Shown: in pieces, positions 1 through 8,113 of the stretch
Layout of the letters: every line of letters starts with the position of its first letter
Position numbering within the stretch: position 1 is the first letter of the stretch
NCBI GenBank assembly: GCA_030019435.1
Contig: JASEEV010000007.1
Coordinates: forward strand, 1-55,226
DNA: 55,226 nt
Source of the DNA: Methanocellales archaeon
Lineage (GTDB): Archaea; Halobacteriota; UBA148
Direction: 5' to 3'
The notes under the pieces: model-generated
The model's input: only the letters and a program-made list of their open reading frames with translations
What the model was told of the DNA's origin: nothing
Databases searched by the model: none
Made by a program: the position numbers and the translations under genes

Positions 1-13
1 ACAAATTGCAATG

Positions 14-92
14 GGATAGACGCATTGGCAATAAAGCACATCAAATCTCATCTGGTTACGAGTGAAGCGAACCGCATACACCGTGTTAGGCG
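14..92 (-). repeat. degenerate attC-like site D
   Basis: Minus strand CGCCTAACACGGTGTATGCGGTTCGCTTCACTCG..., 32 nt after the stop of the 125-aa ORF. The distal half is only weakly conserved (GCCAATGCGTCTATC vs CCGCAATGCGTTAAGC at site A). Confidence 0.35.
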
Positions 93-123
93 AGAGTGCG
101 AACGAAGGGTTCAATTTACCGGT

Positions 124-501
124 TTAAGTAAAAACTGTGTAAAGCACCCAGATTGCGATCACTGCCCAAATTAATGTTACCAACCAAACTTTGGGAGACA
201 TGCCTACCTCTACTACCTCTTCACTCATTTTAAGCAGAGTTTTTGAATACGGAATTAAGGTCAGTCCCATTATAATTGCTGTAAACAACATCACAGCAGC
301 TACTTGTACTATGCTCAAGCTGGCAAGAACGTAGTATCCGACGATCACCGCTAATATCAGATAAACTATCATTGTCAATGTGCTTTCTTTAAACATCGCT
401 TCAGGCAATTTCATCCAGGGTTTAGGGTTAACAACATAAACCAGTAGCTTTACTAGGACCAAGATTGCAAAGATGGTTGCTAAAATCTCTATTGGCGTCA
501 T
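124..501 (-). CDS. small multi-TM membrane protein
   Basis: 125-aa ORF with several hydrophobic segments. Confidence 0.7.
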   Translation of the reverse strand: MTPIEILATIFAILVLVKLLVYVVNPKPWMKLPEAMFKESTLTMIVYLILAVIVGYYVLASLSIVQVAAVMLFTAIIMGLTLIPYSKTLLKMSEEVVEVGMSPKVWLVTLIWAVIAIWVLYTVFT

Positions 502-515
502 TTTTCACCTCCTTT

Positions 516-1673
516 CTACATATATTTGGCGTTGATCCTAACATAATCATACGTGAGATCGCAGCCCCAGGCTGTTGCCTCATGCTCTCCAAGTCCCAAG
601 TCCGCGGTGATGATAAGCTCATCGCTACTCATGATCTTCTTTGCCTCCTTGCTGTGATCAAGGATATTTCCATCTCTGACCAATGTTACCGTATTGGTGC
701 CGTCTGAGAACGCAAGCGTTATTTTATCTGGATCGAGATCTGCAGAAGAATTGCCCATCGCCGCTATGATACGTCCCCAGTTTGGATCCTCGCCGAAGAC
801 GGCAGCTTTGACCAATGGCGATCTTGCGATTGCTCTTGCCGCCTTTTTTGCATCTTCCGCAGATTTGGCACCGGTGACCTTTATCGTGATAAGCTTTGTT
901 GCCCCCTCGCCATCTCTTGCGATCATCTTCGCTAGTTCCATGCAAACGAAATCCAAGCCCTCTTGGAATCTTTCTTCAGATATTTTACTATCGCCGGTCG
1001 CTGTCAGGAGAGCCATATCATTCGTGCTCGTGTCGCCATCTATGACGAGCATGTTAAAGCTCTTATTTACCGATTTTCTCAGGCATTTGTGCAATGATTC
1101 TGTTGGCAGCAAGGCATCGGTGTAGATGAACGAAAGCATCGTTGCCATGTCTGGTGCGATCATGCCAGAGCCTTTTGCGATGCCGCCAATGCGGACATCG
1201 TCGATCTCTATGGCGATTTGTTTCGGTACCGTATCGGTCGTCATGATTGCCATGGCGGCGGCCATACTTCCGCTTGGATCTGACCTCAGATTGTCTACGA
1301 CCTTGCCTATGCGATTCTTGATCCAATCCATATCGACCGGACGTCCGATAATGCCCGTGGAGGCCACTCCTACGGACTTGGGATCAATGCCAAAGGCGTC
1401 TGCAACGAGCTGAGTCATCTTTTCTGCATCCCTAAGCCCTTTTCCACCGGTGAAGGCATTTGCGCTACCACTGTAGGCGATGATTGCATTCATGAAACCT
1501 GACTTTAGATGCTGGCTGGTGATTAGAACAGGGGCGGCTTTTATCTTGTTTTTTGTAAATACGCCAGCAGCGTTACCTTCTCCCACTATAATCGCAAGAC
1601 CCTTTTTGCCCTCTTTTATGCCGTATGCCCTAACGCCAGAGACGGCGCATACTCCTCCGCTCAGAAGCTTCAT
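516..1673 (-). CDS. argJ: glutamate N-acetyltransferase/ornithine acetyltransferase
   Basis: ArgJ motifs KGSGMIAPDMATMLSF and GEDPNWGRI; operon with argC. Confidence 0.95.
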   Translation of the reverse strand: MKLLSGGVCAVSGVRAYGIKEGKKGLAIIVGEGNAAGVFTKNKIKAAPVLITSQHLKSGFMNAIIAYSGSANAFTGGKGLRDAEKMTQLVADAFGIDPKSVGVASTGIIGRPVDMDWIKNRIGKVVDNLRSDPSGSMAAAMAIMTTDTVPKQIAIEIDDVRIGGIAKGSGMIAPDMATMLSFIYTDALLPTESLHKCLRKSVNKSFNMLVIDGDTSTNDMALLTATGDSKISEERFQEGLDFVCMELAKMIARDGEGATKLITIKVTGAKSAEDAKKAARAIARSPLVKAAVFGEDPNWGRIIAAMGNSSADLDPDKITLAFSDGTNTVTLVRDGNILDHSKEAKKIMSSDELIITADLGLGEHEATAWGCDLTYDYVRINAKYM

Positions 1674-2170
1674 TTTTTACCTCCGAGGCTGGCTATGATA
1701 TCTCCCCTGGTGACGATTCCGACCAATTTGTCATCTTCTACGACCGGAAGTCTATTAACACCGCGTTTGGTCATCATCTCCGCCGCTCTTTCAATGCCAT
1801 CATCAGATGAGATCGTGTACACCCGCTTGGTCATGATATCCCGAGCGGGCATGTTACCTATATCCTCTAGCGCTTTTTTCGTCTCAGCCCATCCCACCAG
1901 CTCACGTATGGGCACCTCGATGAGCTCCAACGGACTTGGCAGCCAGAGTTCTCTGGAATATTTTGGGGTGCGTAGAAGGCGAAGGATATCGCTCTCGGTG
2001 ATGATGCCAATGACCCTCTTGCGCTCCACCACAGGTATGCCGCTTATGTTGTTCTTCCTCAGCCTTTTTGCGACAGTGCTGACTGTATCGGTGGGAGCGC
2101 AGACCACTACCTTTTTGTTCATCACCTCTCTGATCTTCATGATTCTCACGGTGCCATCCCAGGTGCCCAT
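1670..2170 (-). CDS. CBS-domain pair protein (start probably MKIREVMNKKV)
   Basis: Two CBS motifs (PVVERKRVIGIITESDI; PVVEDDKLVGIVTRGDI). Confidence 0.9.
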   Translation of the reverse strand: MGTWDGTVRIMKIREVMNKKVVVCAPTDTVSTVAKRLRKNNISGIPVVERKRVIGIITESDILRLLRTPKYSRELWLPSPLELIEVPIRELVGWAETKKALEDIGNMPARDIMTKRVYTISSDDGIERAAEMMTKRGVNRLPVVEDDKLVGIVTRGDIIASLGGKK

Positions 2171-3162
2171 AGTCCGCTTTTCTCACCCAGCCCAAACATC
2201 AGGTTCATGTTCTGGATAGCTTGGCCGGATGCACCTTTCACCATGTTATCTATTGCGGAGATCACCACGACCCTATCCCCTTCCACGTCAAAGCAGCCGA
2301 TATCACAGAAATTGGAGCCTCGGACGGCGCTCAGTGATGGCATCGTCTCCAGAATCCTCATGAATGGCTCGCTCGCATACATGTCCTCGTAGAGCTCTAA
2401 TGCATCTTCGCTTGTCAGCGTCTCTTTCACAAAGATGTGCGCCGTCGTCAAGATTCCTCGCACAGAGGGAATTATGTGCGGCGTGAAGTGAATCTTGCAC
2501 TTGCCCAACAGCGCTAGCTCCTGCTTGATCTCAGGTAGATGTCGATGCGTGGTTACCTCGTACGGCGCGACATTTTCTGCCACATTCGGATAATGCGTCA
2601 CATCAGAGGGCATCATACCAGCACCGGAGATGCCCGTCTTTGAATCGAACACGATCCGTTCTGCTTTGGCTGCCTTTACCAAAGGGGCAGCTGCTAATAT
2701 TGCCCCAGTGGGAAAGCATCCCGGGTTTGCCACTAGATCGGATCGTTTGATCTCCGCTCTATGAAGCTCTGGCAGACCGTATGTCGCCTTCCTAGCTTGA
2801 TCGGTGTGAGTCGTCTCATATGTGGACTCATAGATCGCAGGAGCTAATCTGTAATCAGCACTCAGATCGACGACCTTGACGTTCTGTGCCAGCAAGTCTG
2901 GGACGTAGCCCATCGCAGCCTTATGTGGTACTGCCGTAAAAACGACATCGGAGCGTTTCGCAACTTCGCTTGTGGGAAGGTCCTCAAAAGACAAATCAGA
3001 TATCGCCGAGAGATGGGGGTGCACCACACCGATGGACTTGCCTTTGAACTTGCGCGACGTTACTGCCACTATTTCCGCATTAGGATGATTTGCTAACAGG
3101 CGAAGCAATTCCCCACCGGTATAACCTGATCCACCGATGATCCCGACTTTCATATGTATCAC
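2146..3162 (-). CDS. argC: N-acetyl-gamma-glutamyl-phosphate reductase
   Basis: GIIGGSGYTGGELLRLL and NPGCFPTGAILA active-site motif. Confidence 0.96.
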   Translation of the reverse strand: MIHMKVGIIGGSGYTGGELLRLLANHPNAEIVAVTSRKFKGKSIGVVHPHLSAISDLSFEDLPTSEVAKRSDVVFTAVPHKAAMGYVPDLLAQNVKVVDLSADYRLAPAIYESTYETTHTDQARKATYGLPELHRAEIKRSDLVANPGCFPTGAILAAAPLVKAAKAERIVFDSKTGISGAGMMPSDVTHYPNVAENVAPYEVTTHRHLPEIKQELALLGKCKIHFTPHIIPSVRGILTTAHIFVKETLTSEDALELYEDMYASEPFMRILETMPSLSAVRGSNFCDIGCFDVEGDRVVVISAIDNMVKGASGQAIQNMNLMFGLGEKSGLWAPGMAP

Positions 3163-3182
3163 TTATACCAACAATATAAAAG

Positions 3183-4613
3183 ATGTTTCGTTTTTGGCAG
3201 CAAAACTTATTGCGCATTTCGATAGATAAAGTTGTAATGCACCCACTATTCGAGAAAGCAGATGAATGTGCAAGACAGATCAAAGGACACACGTGTGCCG
3301 TTATAATCTCACACATCGATGCCGATGGCTTGAGTTCGGCAGGGATCATGTGCAAAGCCCTAGAACGAGATGGGATGGAGTATGAGACAAGATTTTTGAA
3401 GAAACTGGATTTGGCGGCGCTTGAGGACATAGCGAATCTCAACAAGATGACCATCTTCACAGATCTCGGCTCTACGATGATAGACCAGATCAATGCGCTT
3501 GGCATGGATGCCATCGTTGCCGATCATCACCAGCCAAAGAAAATTCCACATAAACATCACCTCAACCCTCACTTATTTGGCATCGATGGCGCTAACGAAC
3601 TAAGCGGCTCTGGAGCGGCCTACTTGATCGCCAGAAAGATGGGACCCAATCGGGATTTGGCGGACTTAGCGATCGTAGGCGCGGTTGGGGACATGCAAGA
3701 CAGGAGAGAGGGAAGATTGATCAGCATGAATCGCCAAATTCTGGAGGAGGGCATTGATGTTGGCGTTCTATCATTTGAGATTGATATTCGGCTTTTCGGA
3801 CGTCAGACCAGACCGATCTACAAACTGCTGGAGTATTGTGTAGATCCATACATACCCGGCATCACCGGTGATGAGGAAGGCTGCATCAAATTTCTGCGCA
3901 ACCTGGGGGTTCGTCTAAAGGACGAGGATTGGCGCAGATGGATCGATCTACATAAGGAGGAAAAACAACTGATCGTTTCCGAGATGATGCAACTATGTTT
4001 AACGAGCGGAATACCTGCACATAAGGTGCAGCACCTGGTAGGCGAGGTATATACGCTGCTGAAAGAGGAGAAGGGGACGGAGCTAAGGGATGCATCAGAA
4101 TACTCCACGTTACTAAATGCTACAGCACGCTACGATCATGCAGATGTCGGGCTTGCGGTTTGCATGGGGGATCGGGGACTGGTATATGCACACGCACGCA
4201 GCTTACTGGCTCAGCACAGACAGAACTTGATGGAAGGGCTGAAGCTAGTCAAGGAGCAGGGGGTCATAGCACTCCAAAATCTCCAATATTTCCATGCAGG
4301 GGATAGCATACGTGAGACGATCGTTGGGATTGTTGCAGGAATGAGCGCCAGTATGGGAGAGATAAACCGAGATCTCCCCATAATCGCGTTTGCCGATTCT
4401 GAGGAGGGCATAAAGGTATCCGCCCGGGGAACACAAGACCTAATCCAACAAGGACTGAACCTAGCGGTCGCACTCAATGAGTCCGCTAAAGAGGTAGGAG
4501 GCGTTGGGGGAGGACATGACATAGCAGCAGGGGCGACGATTCCTAGGGGATGCGAGGAGGAGTTTTTGTCCATCTTAGATGCGAAGATCGGCGCACAGTT
4601 AAAAAGGCGTTGA
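3183..4613 (+). CDS. DHH-family RecJ-like single-strand exonuclease (likely start ~3240)
   Basis: SHIDADGLSSAGI and VADHHQP DHH motifs; GGGHDIAAGATIP DHHA1 motif. Confidence 0.9.
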   Translation: MFRFWQQNLLRISIDKVVMHPLFEKADECARQIKGHTCAVIISHIDADGLSSAGIMCKALERDGMEYETRFLKKLDLAALEDIANLNKMTIFTDLGSTMIDQINALGMDAIVADHHQPKKIPHKHHLNPHLFGIDGANELSGSGAAYLIARKMGPNRDLADLAIVGAVGDMQDRREGRLISMNRQILEEGIDVGVLSFEIDIRLFGRQTRPIYKLLEYCVDPYIPGITGDEEGCIKFLRNLGVRLKDEDWRRWIDLHKEEKQLIVSEMMQLCLTSGIPAHKVQHLVGEVYTLLKEEKGTELRDASEYSTLLNATARYDHADVGLAVCMGDRGLVYAHARSLLAQHRQNLMEGLKLVKEQGVIALQNLQYFHAGDSIRETIVGIVAGMSASMGEINRDLPIIAFADSEEGIKVSARGTQDLIQQGLNLAVALNESAKEVGGVGGGHDIAAGATIPRGCEEEFLSILDAKIGAQLKRR

Positions 4614-4631
4614 TGGTTTTGCGAAACAAAG

Positions 4632-5129
4632 CTATTCCAGCTTTTCCTTCCAATCTCCTTTGATATATACGGAAGCTGCCATGGCAGCCATAGCGCCCTC
4701 TCCAACCGCGGTGACTATCTGCATCCCACCACAGGTGCAGTCTCCAGCTGCAAACACGCCCTCTATGTTTGTCCTCTGATGGTCGTCAACCTTTATACAA
4801 CCCCTCTCATCCAGCTCTATGCCTACCTTTTCCATTATCTGTGTCAGTGGAACTGCGCCCAAAGAGATGAAGATGCCATCGATGGGGATTTCTCGCTCCT
4901 CGCCACCATCAAATTCGATGATCTTTATTGCCTTGACCAGGGTATCTCCTTCAATTGCTTCAACGCTTGCGTTTAAAATCTGGACATTCGTCCTCTCTAC
5001 AAGTCTTTTTCTCACTATCTCTGCGATCTCCAACTCTTTTTCGTTCGAAATCAGTATCACTCTGCTCGCAAGGTCTGCTAGTAGTAGGGCTTCTCCCGCC
5101 GCCTCATCTCCAGATCCCACCACCGCCAC
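4632..5129 (-). pseudogene. C-terminal fragment of thioredoxin reductase-like flavoprotein, truncated by IS200-like insertion
   Basis: Begins inside the NADPH-binding motif AVVGSGDEAAGEAL, ends with FAD motif GVFAAGDCTCGGMQIVTAVGEGAMAA; N-terminal FAD domain absent. Confidence 0.8.
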
Positions 5130-5547
5130 GATTTTGTCTGCGTGATGTCTGAGCTGCTTGACCTCTAACGTAGTTGGTTGTTGTCTCTAGGTCTGTGTCT
5201 CCAATGCTCCTATAGAATTTGCCAGGGCTCCAGAGATGTCCTTTCGGATATCTGAGCCTATAATCTGGCTTCCTTCTGAAAAGCTCATATGCAGAGGCAC
5301 CCTTCAAAAGGTTGAATGCCTTTGAGATACTCATCGTTGTGGGAATTTCAACGATGACATGGATGTGATCTGGCATCACGCTGAGTTCTGATATGGATAT
5401 GTTGTGTCTCTCTGCTACCTTTCTGAGCGTTTCCTCGCAAAGCTTTTTATTCTCCTCCCTCCTAAACATCTTATATCGGTACTTTGGACACCACTCAAAG
5501 TGGTAGATACTTTGTCCAATTCGATGGCTTCCGCTAACTAAATCCAT
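5104..5547 (-). mobile_element. tnpA: IS200/IS605 TnpA Y1 transposase
   Basis: Y1 family: FEWCPKYRYKMF, MPDHIHVIVEIP (HUH), candidate catalytic Tyr in TNYVRGQ; C-terminal tail probably host read-through. Confidence 0.9.
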
Positions 5548-5558
5548 AGTAGACCTCC

Positions 5559-5581
5559 TGGGCAGGCATACTGCCTGCCCA
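5559..5581. repeat. perfect hairpin upstream of tnpA (IS end)
   Basis: TGGGCAGGCA-TAC-TGCCTGCCCA, 10-bp stem. Confidence 0.8.
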
Positions 5582-5619
5582 ATGGAGTATCACTTTTTAG
5601 CAAAAATAGTTTAATGTGC

Positions 5620-5662
5620 GAGCAATTCATCTGCCGACCTGAAGGTCGGAAATTTCTTGCTC
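5620..5662. repeat. two-tier hairpin
   Basis: GAGCAA/TTGCTC outer stem and CCGACC-TGAA-GGTCGG inner stem. Confidence 0.6.
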
Positions 5663-5675
5663 AGACGTTTAAGAT

Positions 5676-5760
5676 TGTGTATAACGTTTGCGGGTATATG
5701 AAGTTGCCAAGGGCAATTTGGGCGAGCGTAAGCGAAGCCGTATATCCGCTGTTATACGCA
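5676..5760 (-). repeat. attC-like site C
   Basis: Minus: TGCGTATAAC-A-GCGGATATACGGCTTCGC...CGCCCAAATTGCCCTTGGCAACTTCATATACCCGC-AAAC-GTTATACACAA; paired arms with asymmetric spacers (1 vs 4 nt). Confidence 0.65.
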
Positions 5761-5795
5761 GCGAACGAAGTGAGCGTAGTCGGCAAAGGGGGCGC

Positions 5796-5996
5796 TTATT
5801 TCCCAAGTGCTTTATATGCTGGTTTTATTGCAGCTAGTACAGCCAAAAGGATAAAAGCCCACCAGTATGGCAAAATCCGTACTGAAAAATAGGCTCCTAT
5901 TGGCAGCCCAACGCAAAACACACTTAGTTTTATTAACTGTACATCAACCCAGCCTAAATTTTTTACTTTTGAATCCGCCCAAGTTCCAAAACTCAT
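5796..5996 (-). CDS. small archaeal membrane protein
   Basis: 66-aa ORF MSFGTWADSKVKNLGWVDVQLIKLS..., TM segments; stop 35 nt before attC-like site C. Confidence 0.7.
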   Translation of the reverse strand: MSFGTWADSKVKNLGWVDVQLIKLSVFCVGLPIGAYFSVRILPYWWAFILLAVLAAIKPAYKALGK

Positions 5997-6058
5997 ATTT
6001 TTACACCTCCTTTATGTTTATTTAAATTCGACCCTATCCAGTCGTTACATGCGCATTA

Positions 6059-6859
6059 CTACTGTTTGCCTTTTTTAATGCTGCTGAACAACTCCTGGGC
6101 TTCTTTCGGAGTGGCATTTTCATGAATGATGGCGCGAATGGCTCTGATCATCGCCACCGGGTAATCACTTTGCCATATGTTTCTTCCTAAATTTACGCCT
6201 ATGGCGCCTTTCTGGATGCCGTCATGAACAAACTCGAAGACATCAAGCTCAGACTCTACTTTGGGTCCACCTGCGATAACTACTGGTACGGGACAACCCC
6301 TTACGACCTTTTCAAAACCTTCTTTGCAATAGTACGTTTTTACCACCCGTGCGCCCAACTCGGCAGCAATCCTGCAGCATAAAGCAAGATACCGTGCCTC
6401 GCGCTTCTCCAACTCCGCTCCGACGGCCGTAACTGCCATCACTGGAATGTCATACTCCTCGCACTCGTTGACAAGGTTCGATAGGTTTAACAACGACTCG
6501 TGCTCGTGTTCGCTGCCCACAAAGATGGAGAGGGATACTGCACTGGCATTAAGCCGGATGACTTCTCTCACAGAGGTGGTGATCCCCTCGTGAGATAGTT
6601 CCTCTTTTCTAGCCATGCTCGTACCGCCGGAGACCCTGAGGATGATTGGTTTGGTTTTGATGGGGTCCACGCAGGAACGCAGTACTCCTCTCGTGAGCAT
6701 GATCGCATCTGCGTAAGGGAGAAGAGGCTCAATGGTCTTACCCGGCTCCTCCAATTTGCGCGTGGGGCCCTGGAAGTACCCGTGATCTATGGGCAAGAAT
6801 AGGGCTCTACCATCGGATTGAATCAGCTGCGAAAGCCTGTTTTTCATCCCCCAATCCAT
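6059..6859 (-). CDS. DeoC/LsrF-like class I aldolase (LsrF / class I FBA group)
   Basis: PIDHGYFQGP, VVIAGGPKVESELDVFEFV, GAIGVNLGRNIWQ. Confidence 0.85.
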   Translation of the reverse strand: MDWGMKNRLSQLIQSDGRALFLPIDHGYFQGPTRKLEEPGKTIEPLLPYADAIMLTRGVLRSCVDPIKTKPIILRVSGGTSMARKEELSHEGITTSVREVIRLNASAVSLSIFVGSEHEHESLLNLSNLVNECEEYDIPVMAVTAVGAELEKREARYLALCCRIAAELGARVVKTYYCKEGFEKVVRGCPVPVVIAGGPKVESELDVFEFVHDGIQKGAIGVNLGRNIWQSDYPVAMIRAIRAIIHENATPKEAQELFSSIKKGKQ

Positions 6860-6875
6860 ATTCCACGCCTCCTTT

Positions 6876-7088
6876 TTATTTTTTAGGTCTGACGATTAAA
6901 TAGCCTTTTTCCATCAGCCAATGATGAAATTGCCATGTGGTGAATCTACAATGATTTTTACAAGTTTGTCTTATTTTTTGATATTCTTCAGAATCTCGTT
7001 TTTGAGCGTTCAAATCTAACTGTACTGGACATTTCACATCGTTACAAAATTCTCTCTGTTTATAATCCACATACCCAACGATTGACAT
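6876..7088 (-). CDS. small conserved archaeal protein
   Basis: 70-aa Cys/His-containing ORF. Confidence 0.6.
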   Translation of the reverse strand: MSIVGYVDYKQREFCNDVKCPVQLDLNAQKRDSEEYQKIRQTCKNHCRFTTWQFHHWLMEKGYLIVRPKK

Positions 7089-7222
7089 GATACACGATAA
7101 GTATTCTTGATTCCGATATTTAAAGATAGCTTTGCTAGTTTTCCGATATTTATGGCTCTCGGGAATGATCAGTGAGCTCTCATCGAGTGATGTTGCTTGT
7201 AGTACGACTTTTCTATGGAAAA

Positions 7223-7503
7223 TGCGGGGGGCAGGATTTGAACCCGCGAACTCCTACGAGAATAGATCTTGAGTCTATCGCCTCCAGTCCAACCGAGGAG
7301 AAACTACGTTTCTCCTTCGAACCTCTTTCTCTCCAAAGGGGCTCCGCCCCCTCTTGACACCCCAAGGTTCAAAGGGACAGAAACCTTTAGGTTTCTGAAC
7401 CCAGGAAATCTTCGATTTCCGTGGATGGAATCCCTTGCTGGGTTTCGAAAGGGTGAAGCCCTTCGCGAAGAAAGGTTGTTTGACCAGACTTGGCAACCCC
7501 CGC
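7223..7503 (-). tRNA. tRNA-Leu(CAA), interrupted in the D-loop (insertion ~7283-7479)
   Basis: GCGGGGG...CCCCCGC acceptor, ATAGA-CTCAAGA-TCTAT anticodon arm, class II variable arm, T-arm GCGGGTTCAAATCCTGC; D-arm halves GCCAAGTCTGGTCAA and GGCG ~196 nt apart. Confidence 0.85.
7283..7479 (-). other. hairpin-rich intron/insertion in tRNA-Leu
   Basis: Perfect hairpins at 7296-7316, 7338-7350, 7378-7397, 7404-7420; three with 3-nt loops that read C-GNA-G on the minus strand. Confidence 0.75.
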
Positions 7504-7542
7504 TTTTGCTGATATAACATACCATCTTTCTTTATTTGAAGG

Positions 7543-7929
7543 TTAGCCCTCCTTTACAATGTTTACATTAACGGTTCTTCTTCTCGGACCATCTAATTCT
7601 ACTAAAAAGATGCTCTGCCACGCTCCTAGGGCGAGAGAACCATTTTCGATCGGCACCACTATGCCAGGTCCTAGGAGAATAGATCTGAGGTGGGAGTGCG
7701 CATTAGAATCTATTTCATCGTGTCGATATCCTTTTCCCTTAGGAACTATCTCGTCAAGCATGGTTAGAATATCTGCCTTTAGCCTTGGTTCGTTTTCATT
7801 GATGATTATCCCAGTCGTCGTATGTTTGGAAAATACGATGCAAAAACCATCCTTCACATCTTTTATGAGCTCTCTTACCCTTTCTGTAATATCCACAAGC
7901 TCGGTTTCTTTGGATGTTTGAATTTGCAT
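7543..7929 (-). CDS. YjbQ/UPF0047 family protein
   Basis: IVFSKHTTTGIIINENE, HSHLRSILLGP; ORF extension beyond 7929 lies in a tRNA gene. Confidence 0.9.
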   Translation of the reverse strand: MQIQTSKETELVDITERVRELIKDVKDGFCIVFSKHTTTGIIINENEPRLKADILTMLDEIVPKGKGYRHDEIDSNAHSHLRSILLGPGIVVPIENGSLALGAWQSIFLVELDGPRRRTVNVNIVKEG

Positions 7930-7931
7930 AA

Positions 7932-8068
7932 AGCCGTCGGAGGGATTTGAACCCTCGACCTGCTGATCTCTTGCCAAGGAACCTACGGTTCCCTTGACCC
8001 TCCCCAAGGGGTTTAGAAGGAAGTCCTTCGGTTACGAGTCAGCCGCTCTACCACTAAGCCACGACGGC
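7932..8068 (-). tRNA. tRNA-Thr(CGT) with intron (7968-8032) at canonical 37/38 position
   Basis: GCCGTCG/CGACGGC acceptor, GCTGA-CTCGTA^...^A-TCAGC anticodon arm, T-arm GAGGGTTCAAATCCCTC. Confidence 0.92.
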
Positions 8069-8113
8069 ATAGAATATCATTCTTATGTGAACTTAAGAAT
8101 TGTGATGAGGATG

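Noticed and set aside
5614-5892. 92-aa plus-strand ORF
   Set aside because: Translates attC-like site C and the antisense of the 66-aa membrane protein.
7172-7525. Several ORFs (61-82 aa) overlapping the tRNA-Leu gene on both strands
   Set aside because: They translate tRNA exons and palindromic hairpins; no protein-like composition.
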